Source: Trogon surrucura (taxonomy: Eukaryota; Chordata; Aves; Trogoniformes; Trogonidae). From it: a stretch of DNA of 64,000 bases. How positions within the stretch are numbered: position 1 is the first letter of the stretch; every line of letters starts with the position of its first letter. The notes beneath the pieces were generated by a model. That model did not search any database and was not told the DNA's origin. It saw only the letters and a program-made list of their open reading frames with translations. Positions 1 through 12,748 of the stretch are shown piece by piece. The position numbers were made by a program, and so were the translations under genes. The stretch covers positions 35,555,898 through 35,619,897 of the forward strand of contig CM036617.1 of the NCBI GenBank assembly GCA_020746105.1, given 5' to 3'.

Positions 1-1689
1 AAAAAAATATAGAAGTCAGGTCTAGAGCTTTGTAAGACATGTATTATGTATATTTTGAGTACAAAGCAACCAACTCTCTCTTGGAAGAATGTATCCTTAC
101 ATTTTCTGTTACTTTTATCTAGCTCAACCATGAAGGGTTTAATACAACTCTTATTGATGAGTCAGGAAGAGGTTTTCCATTCAGAAGTGAGCTGTGAATT
201 AAGGGAAGGAATTTTTAAGCAATTGAAATTGCACACAGACAAGTCCAACCCTGACAGGCAAAGTTGTGGTTCCATCTGATGTTCATCACTTCTCAGAATG
301 GCTATAGGAACAGCACTTCCCAATGACTTCTGACAATTTACATAGATTAATTAACTCACACACATTCAAAACCTGCTGTAAATAGTTTCCCCTGCCCCGC
401 TCCCCTTCTTCTTTTTCCCTAACAGTGAGAGAGAGGTCAGGGCACAGTTTTTTTCCTTCATCATGCAGTTGTTCACCTAAATCTTCCTTTGCCCCTATTA
501 TAATAAAAAGCCTGCTTACAAGCAGGTACAAAGAACGACGTGGCTTTTGTCACAAAGATTATGTATTTTACCAGCAGGTTACCCAGGTAAAGGATTGAGT
601 GGTTTAGCTGAAATTAGTCTGGTATAAGGAACACAGTGCAGTGGTTAACCTTAAAACTGCATTCACGGATGTACTCTAACAAATGCAGCAATGAAATGAT
701 AAACATGACCCAAATCCCGGCCCTTACTGAGGGAGGGGGAAACGAGAGAAAAAAAAAACAAAAACAAACAAAAAAAGCTGTGCTCCTTGTTTATCTGAGC
801 CCCACACACAGAAGGAAACAGGCTTGTATGCTTAAACCAGGACTTAGCATTTCCAAACGGAGGGGCTGCAATCCCTCTGCCTCCTGAGTTTCAGCTGAGT
901 TTCGGATGACAGCAGCCAATTTAAATGTCAGTGTTTAATACGATAATGCATTCACGGGAATCAGCTTCACCGCTGCCTTCCTCCCCCGATGTCTTCATCT
1001 CTCCAGGCAAAAAATCTCGGGTTTCCCTTGCCTGATCCTTTTAGTGTCAGCTCCATGTTACCGGAACACGCATACAGCTGTTTTCCCTATCACAGCTGCA
1101 TCTCCGGCAGCGGCAGCTTCTGGGGCTTGAGGACTGCAGAGGGCAATGAAGGGGGATGTTTAACTTCACCACAAAAATGAGGCTTGTAAAAATGTATTTG
1201 GGAGGGCTAAAAATCCTAACGGGGAAGAGAGTGAACTTAGTTTACCATGGGTATCTCCAGGGCTGGGTTGCTGCCCTTCTGGGAGTGAGCACACTGGGCT
1301 AGGCAAAGTGTGGTTCTCCCCCAGCTGCTCTTTAGAACGGGGTTTAGAAGTAAAACCAGGGGCCCTGGGCCAACGCAAAACACAGCACAGCCATCTGAAG
1401 GCGAGTTTGGCAGCGACATGGGTCCGTGCTTCACGTCTCCTCACCAAGTTCAGGGCCAGAGACAGCCTAGCCTTGACCTCCCAGATAGCCTGAAATCTCC
1501 CAAGCAGCTACCCAAAGCCTATTTTTAGCCTTCCCTGCTTTATGTGTGTATGTTTGCACAATGGAGAAAAGCCCAAGAGCGGGACCAGACGGCCCTGAAA
1601 AGGGAAATCTGATTTTATCGCCCGCTGAAGATGCCGGTGACATGATTTCCTTCGGGTGGAAGGAGGGTCTCCGAGTTACTGAAACCGCA
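1..1689. other. Intergenic, no gene recognised
   Basis: No coding exon, RNA gene or named repeat is recognised here. An A-rich, (CAAA)-like low-complexity run lies at about 750-778. Short open frames of 60-90 codons occur on both strands but show no codon bias, domain or splice context. GC content rises toward the right end, where the CpG island begins. Confidence 0.6.
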
Positions 1690-3210
1690 AAGCCACCACA
1701 CCGCAGCTCTCCTCCCGGCCAGTTTGGGCACTCCCCTCCCTTCGTAGCAGCCGAAAAGATCCGCAATTTCCCCGCACCCCCCGAAGCAGCGGGGTACCCC
1801 AGCCCCGGCCCGCTTTGCCGCCGTGACGGGAGTGATTGCCAGCCTGGCGACAGAAGAATAAACCAGGGGCGCGGAAAAAAAAAAAGCAGCGTCTCTTTCT
1901 GGAAACAGCCTCCCAACGCTGGACACGTTGCTTTTGCTGTGCTAAGAGAAGGGGTTTAACGGTATCAACATCCAACCCCTCCCCCTCGCACCCCCCGGCA
2001 AAGTTGGAGGCAAGGCTCTCGGTGTTAATCCCAGGCTTTCCACCCGGGCGGTGAAACTCAGAAAGGGCAACGAACTCCTCGTTTCCCCCAGAGGGACGAG
2101 CCCGCCAGCAAATGGCCGGACAAGGCGGGGGCGAAAAGCTCCCCACCCCCTCCTCACACACACACACAAAACCACACACACCCCCCCCGCTCCCCCCGGG
2201 GGGGAGGAGGAGAGACGGCAGCCGGGCTCTGGCGGGGAGCGGGGTCGGAAGAAGGGAAGCAGGGAAGCAGGGAGGAAAGGGGAGGGGGAGCACCGATAAG
2301 GATGACAGCCCGACCCCCCGGCTGAACAATACCGTCAGGAAAAAGGGTAGGAAATGCCTGTGCACGCATGTACCTACCAGTTCCTCCCAGGCGGGGCTGC
2401 GGGCGCTATAGGAAGGGTACCCATGCTCCTCCATCACCCCGCAGCAGGTCCCCTACCTCCGCGGGGAAATCGCCGACGGGCAGCGGAGCAGGTTACGCGG
2501 GGCTGCGCGTCCCTCCCGCCGCTTCTCCGGCTGGCAGCCCTGCCCCAGCGCCGCTCTTTCCTCCCCCCCCACCAAGCCCCCGGCCCCGCTCCTCCCTTTT
2601 TCTCCCCGTCCAGGCCCCCTCCTCCCTCCTCGCCCGGCTCCTCTCCCTCCCACGGCCCTCGGGCTCAGCCCCGGTTCCCTGGGGAGCCGGCCCTGCAGCT
2701 GCCGCGCCGCTCACATCATCACAGCCGACCGTGTCCTCCGGTGCACGGCGCGGAGCCCGCCCCCGCCGCCCCCTGCCCGCCCGCGGCACCGCCCCGGGGG
2801 CTCCCCGGCCGCCGTGGCACAGCCCACCCACCTCCCCTCCGCTTCCCCGCCCTGGGAAACCCGGCGGATTACGGGCAAATCGCCTTCGGCATAATCCGGT
2901 TTACAACCGCTTCGGTTTGTCGGCGGGGCCGGCGGGCGATGATGCTCCCCGCGGTGCGGGGAGTGGAGGGGGAAAAGCACCTTCGGTGCTGCGGGAGCCG
3001 GTCGTGCCCCGCCCGGGTGATGCCTCCTTGCCTCTCCTCCGGTCCTGCCGGCTCGGTGCGGAGGAGGAGAGCGGCGTCTGCGGCCCCGACGGGTTTGGCT
3101 GGCTGTCCCGGGACTCCTGCTTCAAACCGAGCTCCTCTCAGGCGACCAGGAGGCGTCGAGATCGGGGTCGTGGTGCTGAGGCAGCCCTTTGCCCCCCTCC
3201 AAGGTTCTAA
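1690..3210. promoter_or_regulatory. Unassigned CpG island, probable promoter
   Basis: This block of about 1.5 kb is strongly GC-rich and full of CpG, in contrast to the AT-rich DNA on both sides, which is the look of a vertebrate CpG-island promoter. Several GC-box-like CCCCGCCCC or CCGCCC strings are visible around 2570-2850. No TATA box stands out, and no exon could be identified on either strand. The long open frames inside it (for example 2354-3256 on + and 1676-2437 on -) arise because stop codons are rare in GC-rich DNA, and they match no known protein. In human, VWA8 and DGKH are neighbours transcribed away from each other. If that order holds here, this island could be the start of DGKH or of an upstream exon on the - strand. 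That link is inference only. A lncRNA promoter is the main alternative. Confidence 0.65.
2154..2208. repeat. (CA)n microsatellite followed by C and G runs
   Basis: Inside the CpG island a short (CA)n stretch at about 2154-2180 runs into an 8-base C run, another C run and a run of G. The sequence is low complexity, and polymorphism would be expected. Confidence 0.75.
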
Positions 3211-4440
3211 GAGCGCGTTACCGCACGTTTTAACCCCCTACCTAGGTGCCAGGTGATTGCAGACGTATTTTAAGACAGCGGGAGCTGGGACATGACCTGG
3301 CCACTGTGGAGAAGACACCATGGACATGTAGGCCATGTCTGACATGGGGTACCTCTTTCATTTCCAGGGCCTTCATGCCCGCCTGCCTTATGGAGTATGA
3401 GGATTTCTGTGCCCTCCATCACGCCTTTTATTAACACGAAATGTGTATAATTGGGTCTTCTCAGTTTACTAGTTTCCAGCATACCCTTCAACACCAGCCA
3501 ACGTATTACGATCCTTCAAGCAGATGTTTTATCTCCTACAAACTCAACGCTTTTCACTCATTTGTTTCTTCCCGTTGCTCCAGGATACCGGGATAAGTGA
3601 AGGAGTAGGACCAGACAAGAGAGTGAGAAATTAAATTCGGCCACCATCCAAAATAGCCGTGTTCTTCGCCCCAATTTTTGCCCTTTTGAATTTGCAGCTA
3701 TCATCCTTGATTTTAGAAAGTAATCTTTGTGTCATCTGCTTGATAAGTGCAAACATCAGAAAAGGAGCTGAGTTTCACAAGAAAGAAGAAATTGTATTTA
3801 TAATAGTTTTGTTTAAAGATGTATCGTTTTCTTCATGTTTTAAAGCTTTTTCATACCAAAAAACATTGGCACACTGCCACCTGAGCTCCAGCTTTTGCAA
3901 AATACATTGACAGTTTATAAAAAGTAGCACTATTGCTGAAAAAAAAAGTGAAGTCTTACCTATGCGTTTAGCTAAGCCTATAGAAAAGTCCTTTTAAGTT
4001 AAGAAGATGTACCCCTAAGCCAGGCACAAAGAAGGGCCACAGCAGAACAGCTCATTTGAGGAACTGAAATTGCGGCACTTCTTCTAACAGTAGAAAAAGG
4101 AACTATTTTTGTTGATAATAAGTTTATCAGTGGTTTGTTGATGAACTGCTTTGATGGTAAACGTATAACCTCAGAAGGAAGCAAACAAGATGACTTAGAG
4201 AATTTTGCTTTTTGAAAGGCAGCTTTTTCTAAAGCTGATGGTGAGCAACAGTTGTCCAAGGATGTCTGGTCTCCTTCCCTTTGTCTCTGGAGTGTGACAT
4301 TCTCCTGAGGAATGTCATACTATAAAAGGGCTTTACACTGAGAACAAGTGTAAGAGTAAGATTAGTCAGCTCCCCTCTTTTCCTCATGACACACCAGAGG
4401 CTCTCACATGACGATTGTTTATACCTCTGTACCTTGTTTA
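3211..4440. other. Intergenic, no gene recognised
   Basis: DNA returns to ordinary AT-rich composition after the CpG island. No exon, RNA gene or repeat family was recognised before the CR1 copy that starts near 4441. Confidence 0.55.
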
Positions 4441-5118
4441 TAGACCTTGGAGTCCTAGTGGACAATGAGTTGTCCGTGGGACAGCAATGTGCCCTTGTGG
4501 CCAAGAGGGCCAATGGGATCCTGGGATGAATTAAGAAAAGTGTGTCCAGCAGGTCTAGGGAGGTTCTCCTCCCCCTCTACTCTGCCCTGGTGAGACCACA
4601 CCTGGAATAATGTGTCCAGTTTTGGGGTCCCCAATTCAAGAGAGACAGGGACCTACTGGAGAGAGTCCAAGGAGAACTATGAGGATGATTAAGGGACTTG
4701 AACATCTCTCCTGTGAGGAAAGACTGAGAGAACTGGGGCTGTTTAGCCTTGGGAAAAGAAGGCTGAGAGGGGACCTTATTAACGTGCACAAATATCTGAG
4801 GGGTGGGCGTCAAGAGGAAGGGGTCAGTCTCTTTTTGATGGTGCCCAGTAATAGAACAATGAATAACGGGTTTAAGTCAAGATATAGAAAGTTCCACCTC
4901 AACATGAGGAGAAATTTCTTTACTGTGAGGGTGACGGAGCACTGGCACAGGCTGCCCAGAGAGGCTGTGGAGTCTCCTTCTCTGGAGACCTTCAAAACCC
5001 ACCTGGATGTGTTCCTGTGTGGCCTGCCCTAGGGGATCCTGCTCTGGCAGGGCAGTTGGACTAGATGATCTTTTGAGGTCCCTTCCAACCCCTGACATTC
5101 TGTGATTCTGTAATTCTC
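4441..5118 (+). mobile_element. CR1 LINE, 5'-truncated, 3' end of ORF2
   Basis: This is the last ~0.68 kb of a CR1 non-LTR retrotransposon. The translated frame at 4610-5032 shows the conserved C-terminal blocks of CR1 ORF2 after the reverse transcriptase palm, including [26 protein letters not shown] and [20 protein letters not shown]. The DNA ends with the CR1 3' signature (GGACTAGATGATCTTTTGAGGTCCCTTCC) and repeats of ATTCTGTG/ATTCTGTA. The copy is truncated at the 5' end, has stop codons in its upstream part and cannot move by itself. Its 3' end type (tgacattctgtg) is shared with the copies near 11.1, 18.1, 44.6, 48.4 and 62.6 kb. Confidence 0.93.
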
Positions 5119-8100
5119 TCAACATCTGGCCTCTTTAACCTTGGCCATGCTGGTGCTTTGTGGCAAAAGTGGCCTCCCATGAAATATATGTCATGCTAGC
5201 ACCTCGTGTTTCCTTGCTTGCTGAACCACAACAACTGAAAAGTCATATACAGGAACTTGAGGCAACTTGAAGTTACTTTTTCAGCTCAAGTGCTATACAT
5301 ACCCTTTTGCAATAAAATTCAGATCCTTGCCATGCCTTCAGACCTGTTTTCTGTTTCGTGTGCCCCAAATCTTATACTTGTGATGAGATATGCAATTTCC
5401 TTTACCTCATTTCATCCCCTGGAGTTCAGAGTTTGTTTCAAATAGTTCCTATAAGTGGAAAGCTGGTATAGGCCCCAGAAGATTACAACAAGCTATTTAG
5501 GTTGAAGGTATGTTTCAAGGTCTTGTTGGATAAGGAAGACAAACATCAGCCACTGCACAGATACTGCTAGGTCTAAATGAAACCTGTGCAATGTAACTTC
5601 AGCTCAGCTCTGCCGTTTCAGGCTTGTGAATGCCAAATTTGATTTTTCACTTCTTTTTGTGAAGGAGACAGATCTCAGCCTTTGCTGAGGAGCTCCGGCC
5701 CTGTATGATTTCTCTGTGTGCGAGCATCAGGTCCAAGAGCGCAGTTTTCACCAAGACCAAGGTCTCTGTGCCATAAACTGACTGAAAATCATGGGCAAAG
5801 TGTTTTGTGGGAAGACATAATTTTGTAAAAGCCAACATGGAATTTAAGGACAGATGTCAGAATTTTTTTTTGTGGAGGAGCAATGCTGACACATTTACAG
5901 AGGGGCAAGGGAACTGAAGTCAGAGCCAAGGCAAGGATAAGCTTTGTTAGTGAGGGGTAGAGGAATTACCTGCTAAAGCAAGGAGTGACAAACTGTCCCC
6001 TTGAGCAGATGGGGACGCTAGGTTGGGAGAAGAGCTCAGGAGGCGGGCTTGGGAACAGATAGCGATTCTCCTAGCTGGTCTACCAAATTGCATCAAAACA
6101 TCTCCAACACAGCCTGGGGGTTGGTTTAATTTCATTCTGATTTTTTTTTTTGATTTTGCTCCAAGTCATGTTGTTTGTTTGGATTCTTTGTTTAGTTGGT
6201 TTTTTTTTTTTATTCTTTTCAAGTTTTTCCACTTAGTCTAGACATTTGAGGCTGAATTTCTGGGTAGTCTGCTCTATCTACTATGTTCAAAGATGCCTCA
6301 TCTCCCTCTGTCTCTTCTGTTCCCTGCCCTTAATGACTCAGTGAAAATTGGACCAACAAACTGAATGTTTCATTATTGACTTTTTTTTTATGTTAAATGC
6401 ATTGAAAATAGTAACACATGCCTGCCTTTCCTAAGCAAAATATTCTGGATACATCAGACAGACTGAAACATGCAGACGTTGATTCCAATCCTGGGCTTAG
6501 ACATTCGCAAGGAAGTCCCCACCTCTTTAAGTATTTTCATTCCTTGGGGGAGAGGGGAAGGAACTTTCCTTTTTTTCTTTTTTTCATAACTTGTGGTAGA
6601 AAGACTTTAAAAGAATGAGCTTTTTTATATTTTTTTTTCTGTATTTTTCAAACAGCATTGCCTTTAGCATATATCATTTAAAGAGTGTACACTAATTTTC
6701 ATCAATTTATACTAACATGAAACTTCCTTGTTTTCTTGGCACATAGTGTGCAAGCCTAATGTGAGTAAGTTCTTCAAGGAAATGTTGTTCTTTATTCTTT
6801 TCATTTTAAACATGCCAGTTAGCCTTTTTATTTTTTCCCCTATTAAATATTTTTGCATAGCATTTGAAGGTAGGATTTCATCAGCATGGTAGTTGCGTAG
6901 TTCCTTTCAGACAGACAGGTAGTAACAGCCTACAGTGGGTCATTAAGATGAGCAAAACACACGTACTTCTCAATCTGTCATCACTTCAGATAAACTGAAA
7001 TAACAGAGTGAGTTAGGAAAAATATTTTAAAATAAGGGTATATTTTTTTCGGTAACATTTATACACAAAATCCTGACGGTTGCCTTGAAGCCCATTATCC
7101 TCAGTTTGTCAGAGCATCCAAACTCTTGTAGAAATTCTGCTTTTCTTCCAGTTTACAATGTCTGCTGCTTGGGATGGTCTTGCACGTGGCACCTGAGAAA
7201 TGTTCTTAGCCTACAATTTTCTTTCACAGGCTTTCTCTGCCATGTGCATTCTCTCTTCATTATTATTATTCCTCTCATTACTTTAATAGCCACTTCTGCA
7301 TGTACCTGTAAGAGACAGGATGCTTTTAAACAATTCCCTGGAGTTTGAGGTTTCACAAGGGAGAAATTATTTATGCAGCTGGCAGAAATTAGTTTATTTC
7401 CTAAACGAAGAGCTTTAGGAAGAAAGAAATCACAGTGAGCAAAAAGCCTTGGGAAAAAGTGGTTTTTACTGGAACAGCAGCAGAGCTGTGGAGGGACAAT
7501 CCACTAGCTGCTTCATTGCCCTCCCACCAGTTTTATTTCCCCTTCTTATTTCCACTGCCCACCCGGTGTCAGCATCTCCTGCTTGTTCTGCTGGCGTGGA
7601 TAATCACCTCAATGCCTCCTTCTGAGTGGGGCTAAAGGGGCTGAAGTGTGTTTTCCTTTATGGACTTCATTCAGAGACATCTGGGTGGGGTGTGTTTACT
7701 ATCCCACCCCTTTGGCCACCCTGACTTGCAGCTGAAGTTGCAACAGGTACCCTGAAAAATGGTGTGAGAGCACAGATGGCTGCAGTTGGCAATCTCTTAA
7801 ACTGCTGCTAACCTTCACTAATGACCTCTGCCAGTGCCCCTGGCTGGGGGCATGTACTGATACATTCGCTTAAAGATATTGCTGGACCAGATTTAAGGTA
7901 TTCTAGCTTCATGGATGGTTTCATAAATGTACCTGCAGAAAGAGTATTTTCCTCCAATCTTTTGGCCTGAGGCAGCACCAGCTGTGTCCAAACCATTCTC
8001 AGCAGCCCTTGTCTGTTCAAACACCTGTGACAAGGACTTTGTATCCTCTCCAGGGTCCTTAGGTAGTGAATGACCTAAATCTGCTGAGCTGCAGTTTTCA

Positions 8101-10846
8101 TCTCATCGCCCATGAATACAGAGAAACCCATTCCATGCCTCTTCTGTGATAACTTAGGGTGAGTTTGGAGGCTGTTGTCACACATTTCTACCCTAAACCA
8201 GCCCAGTTCCATTCTCATCATTGACCTCTCAGCTCACACTTCCAGAGGTGTCGCCTGTGCTTTGCATGACAGGCAGTGCCCATCAGGTAACACGCTCCAG
8301 CTGAGGCCTCACCTTAAATAACATCTGCCTGCGTTTGTCCCGGGGTGATGACCATCCTCCATGGTTGATCATCCTGACTACTAACGAGGGTATTGAAAGA
8401 TCCTTCCAGATTTTATGTGAAGCAGACTCTTGTCAGTGTGTCTTTGGATCTGTGAGCTCCAGAGAATATTTCAGCCCAAACGAGGTTTCCGAGGAAAATG
8501 TCGCACCAGTGTCAAAAGCTTCAGCAAATTGATGGCATCTACCCCATCCATGGGCCTGATTTGTTTGACCTTCTTTGTCCTTGAAAAGCCTGTATTTGTT
8601 ACACCCCTTCCTGTTATCTTCTAAGTACTTACAAGTAGTTGATTGTTATTTTGGGGAGATGTGAAGTTTATGTGATGGATCAGTAATTCCTGAGTTCTTT
8701 CGTTTTCTCCTTTTTTAAAGTTTCACTTCGTAATACAAGAACTGAACTGACTAAACACAGGATGTATCTTCATTTCATTTTTACATATAAGCCAGATACT
8801 TCTGATGAAGTTTTGCATTTGTGGTTACATACTTTGGGAAGCCTGGCACTAACTTAAGTATCCGCTGCTTTGAATTCATTCAGACCTTGCAGATGCAATT
8901 TTTTGACAAACATTTATTCTAAAAGACAAAGGGAAACAAATAGTAAAGCATAAGGGGTACTAATGTGATGCTTCACAATCACATGCAAATTAATAATTAT
9001 TACTTCTGAAATGCTCAGAACAAGGGTAAGTTTTATTTAAACAGTCGCTAAACTACTAAAGGTTTATAACAGCAAAACTGGGGTGGGGGAAAAGAGCTTT
9101 GCCTTTATCGTAAAGCCTAAAAAGGAGAAAACGGGAGGCAAAATTATTTGTATGGAAAATCGAAAGAACTTAGTCCACCCAACAACTTGGCACTGAGATG
9201 GAGCTGTTCTTTTTACCTTTTTATGTGTCCTACTAAGCACAATATTTGGGAGCTTCCCAATTACAGCAAATCAGTGTGTAAAATTCCTGTTTTGGTTGGG
9301 TTTCTTCTTGCAGTCTATCGTGGTACATGTTAAAATAAAAACTAAAATATCTTTTTTTTTCCAGAAAAAAAAAATGGATGGATAGAGGAAAGAGAAAAAT
9401 ACAGACTTAGCCCATTGGAGTTTTTATTGCTTGGACAAGTGAAAGGAAGAAGGGACAAGATGTGTGTAAAGTGGTGGGGGAGTGTAAATGCAGCCATGTG
9501 GTCACCCCAACTAAGTAGGATGAACTCATGGCCATGCTCCTGATCTGCTTTGAAGATGAACTAGAGAATGCTGATACAAAATTATTGTCATAGCGAGGAA
9601 ATACTGATACAAAATTATTGTCATAGCAAGGAAAAAAAAAAAATCAGCTTTCACAGGAGTTGGTGGATGTAGTGCCGAAAACTGCACAGCGTGTTTGTGG
9701 TCAAGCCAATGAGGTTTATGCTTACTTTTAAGCATGCAGTTTGTCCCATTTATTTCACTTCCAGCACATGCTGAAGGAACATACTCTCAGTGGGGAACCT
9801 TGCAAATTGACAGATTTAAGAAGAGAAATATTTGATCTACAAGCGAACGCATGAAAGGAAGGAAGTTGGCTATGAGAAACAGAGCAGAGAATGAAGTTTG
9901 TCTGTTTACTTCTCCAAGATGATACCTTTTTCCAACACTAGCAAGTAAAATAAGTCAGTAACTCCACAAATACCAATACTATGTAAAGCTGATGCTTTTA
10001 GTAACTAAGCCAAGTATAACAAGATTAAATTGATTCTTACTATAATTCCTGTGATTTAAATTCAATTATCTCAGGGACAAATTGCTCCACCAAGTTTTTT
10101 ACAGAGTCTATTAACTTACTTAATGTGGAGCTGAAATTCTGACATTGCTCTAATAGTGTTCCCACACTACTTTCAAGGGAACCCATCAGATGGTTTGCAT
10201 AGCTATTTTTACTTTTTAATAAAGAGAGGATGGCACATGACTCTTCAGAAAAGAAAATACATTTTTGCTACTTTAACCTTGTTTAAGCTCTATTTCTAAT
10301 TTAAAGAATGAGTCTTAATCCATGAAACAGCTATATCATATGGGAGAGCTCTAAATTAACATTGGCGATACATAGCCGTGCCTGGTTTAGATAAATGAAA
10401 AAGTAAATAAAAGAAAAAAATACATTTCTGTATATTTAGATTAATAAAGCTGAAATGTACAGGGGTGAATATTATAAATACTTTTGTTGAAGATTCATGT
10501 TAAAAATAATATGTTCTGGAGTTGCCTTTCATCTCGTTATTTACCGCATAAATCATATGTGAAAAATATTTACCTCTGGTTTTAGGGAAAAAATATTTTA
10601 CTGCCTTTCTGAAGATTTGCACAGCTAAAATTTTGATATTATTAGTACTACGACAAGGAGTAATGAATACATATTGCTACCAGGGCTTACAGGTGTGAGC
10701 AGGTTATTGATAAAATTCACCAATCTGCATTACTGCTGCCAAATAAAAGCATATCCAGGCATGTATTCTTCTCTCTCCTTTGTATTTTAGGACCAGCCAA
10801 ATATCTAGAATGCAACTGGTTCTAGAATCTTACTTCACAGGGAGGT
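5119..10846. other. Intergenic, no gene recognised
   Basis: This is AT-rich DNA with T-rich runs (about 6140-6220, 6560-6650) and no recognisable exon or repeat family. It contains one short tandem duplication, listed separately at 9571-9636. The short open frames on both strands look like chance. Confidence 0.55.
9571..9636. repeat. 33-bp tandem duplication
   Basis: Two adjacent copies of a 33-bp unit beginning CTGATACAAAATTATTGTCA differ at very few positions. The second copy ends in an A run. This is a simple local duplication with no coding meaning. Confidence 0.85.
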
Positions 10847-10904
10847 GAAGTGAGACCTCAGATATTTTTTTCCTCCAATGATGGAAATCTCTCATCGCTG
10901 GATG

Positions 10905-11108
10905 GAAGAAGAGTTGTGCCTGCTGGCGAGTCCTGCCAGCCCTGGGCACCCAGGGCGTGGGACGGTGGGGAAGGCGTGTTTGGGCTCCCTGTTTGCCAGG
11001 AGGGTGGTCCTGGTGGGATGCTGCGCAGGGTGGGAGACTGGTCTGTTTGCTTGTGTCACTCTGAAAGGGTCCTCTGGGCTGTGAAAAACCCGAGGAACTA
11101 ATTCGACC
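10905..11108. other. GC-rich block of unknown origin joined to a CR1 tail
   Basis: A roughly 200-bp block is clearly richer in G and C than its AT-rich flanks and runs directly into a CR1 3' end at about 11109. It has open frames on both strands (for example 10850-11101 on +), but no protein family is recognised. It could be unique sequence that received the insertion, part of an unrecognised repeat, or a non-CR1 segment joined to a CR1 tail during retrotransposition. Confidence 0.35.
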
Positions 11109-11290
11109 GAGCACTGGCACAGGCTGCCCAGGGAGGTTGTGGAGTCTCCTTCTTTGGAGACATTCAAAACCCGCCTGGACGCGTTCCTGTGCACTCTGCT
11201 GTAGGTGATCCTGCTCTGGCAGGGGGGTTGGACTAGATGATCTTTGAGGTCCCTTCCAGCCCCTGACATTCTGTGATTCTGTGATTCTGT
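11109..11290 (+). mobile_element. CR1 LINE 3' end fragment
   Basis: The fragment encodes the final ORF2 residues ([27 protein letters not shown]-like, with changes) and has the CR1 3' signature GGACTAGATGATCTTTGAGG and three ATTCTGTG-type tail units. It is strongly 5'-truncated, to about 180 bp. Its tail faces the tail of the opposite-strand CR1 that starts 62 bp downstream. Confidence 0.92.
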
Positions 11291-11352
11291 CCCTCGCCAG
11301 GAAGGGTGGAACAAGGCATTGGTGACTAGCAAATGCACTTTTAATCAAATTA

Positions 11353-11574
11353 ATAGAATCATAGAATGGTTTGGCTTGGAAGGGACCCTAACAGTCATCC
11401 AGTTCCAACCCTCCTGCCATGGACAGGGACACTTCCCACTAGACCAGGTTGCTCAAAGCCCCATCCAGCCTGGCCTTGAACACTTCCAGGGATGGGGCAT
11501 CCACAGCTTCTCTGGGCAACCTGTTCCAGTGTCTCACCGCCCTTACAGTGAAGAATTTCTTCCTTACATCTAAT
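11353..11574 (-). mobile_element. CR1 LINE 3' end fragment
   Basis: On the - strand this reads as the end of CR1 ORF2 (a frame at 11439-11639 contains [20 protein letters not shown]) followed by the signature for the classic AAACCATTCTATG tail type. It is 5'-truncated at about 11574 and lies tail-to-tail with the preceding + copy. The two copies belong to different 3' end types, so they are two insertions and not one rearranged element. Confidence 0.93.
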
Positions 11575-12748
11575 GTAATAGCAAAATGGTAAATTATGGA
11601 CAAAGTTTGGAGATGCTTTTGCTTTATGTTTTTCTGCACTCATAGGGTGTAGAAACACAGATATGAATTGCAACTAAATTTTTTTTCTGGCATGAAGTTT
11701 GTAAAACATAGAGGTTTCATGTTTGTGACCTGTGGGAGAAGCTATGCCAGGAGGAAAGATTTGTTGTTTGAATGAAAAAGTACCAACCTGATGAACCTAA
11801 AAGAGGCCGAGCAGCTCCTGGTCAACTAGTTTCTAAGATGAAAGCATCTGAATCCCATAGAAACAAGCAAAGAAAGAATCAGAGACAAGCCTTCAAGTGA
11901 TAATATTTGCAGATGTCATGAAGACCGAGGAGATGGTAAATCCTGAAAAGGGCAAACCATTGAAATAAATTATTTGGATTGGCTGGTGAGATGAACATAA
12001 GCAAATATATTTCTCAACAGCAAAATGAAAAGCTGTGCACTTAAAAACAAAGCCTGTAGGAAGCACTTATCTTTATAAGGGATTATTTAGGGAAGTCTTA
12101 GGGGTCATGGTGAATAATGAACTGCATACAGCCAGATTCAAATGGTAAATTGCATTTATGGGTAGAATTGGATCTATGAACAGAAGAATTTCTGGTACTT
12201 CTAAGTGAGTGATATTGCCTCTGTGCTTGGTACTAAGATACACGCACTTGTGGTATGGCACCTGGGGCTGTTGTCAGCAGCCCAAGATAGATAATTATTG
12301 TTTCTGAAGGGTGCAAGAAAGAGCCTGCAAAGCATCTGAAAGACTCTTTAGAGCCTTTTAAAGACTCTAAAGGTAAAGGTTCTTTTAAAGACTCTTTAGC
12401 TCTCTAGAGTTAAAGACTCAAGAAGTTTTTTCAGATTAAGAAGAGAAGTTCAAAAATGACTTAAATTTTGGAGGAGGAAAGAAGTCAAGGGAGTTCTTGA
12501 TTCTGCATATCAACTATCAAAAATTCTACCTACTCTAAGTATAAAGTCGGGTCAGGAAAAAAAAAAGATAGATTTTAAAGCAAGGATAAATTAATCATTG
12601 GAATACCATACCAAGGTTTGTGGTTCAAAAGTTTTAAACAGAAGACTGAGTGTTGTTCTAGAAGAAGTTCTCATCCAAACTCAGGTGACTTGCTCTATAG
12701 AGAACTAAATAATCAACCACCACTACTCTATGCATGTAAAATCTTCTA
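11575..12748. other. Intergenic, no gene recognised
   Basis: AT-rich sequence without a recognised gene or repeat family. A short self-complementary stretch at 12340-12425 is listed separately. Confidence 0.55.
12340..12425. repeat. Short imperfect repeat with hairpin potential
   Basis: Variants of TTTTAAAGACTCTTTAG recur within about 85 bp. CTTTAGAG at 12346-12353 pairs with CTCTAAAG at 12365-12372 across an 11-base loop. This is a simple local repeat, and no function is suggested by the surroundings. Confidence 0.6.

Noticed and set aside
2354-3256. 300-codon + strand open frame, and others in the first CpG island
   Set aside because: Overlapping long frames on both strands with Pro/Arg/Ala-rich, non-matching translations are typical of GC-rich DNA. 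No domain, splice context or homology was seen.
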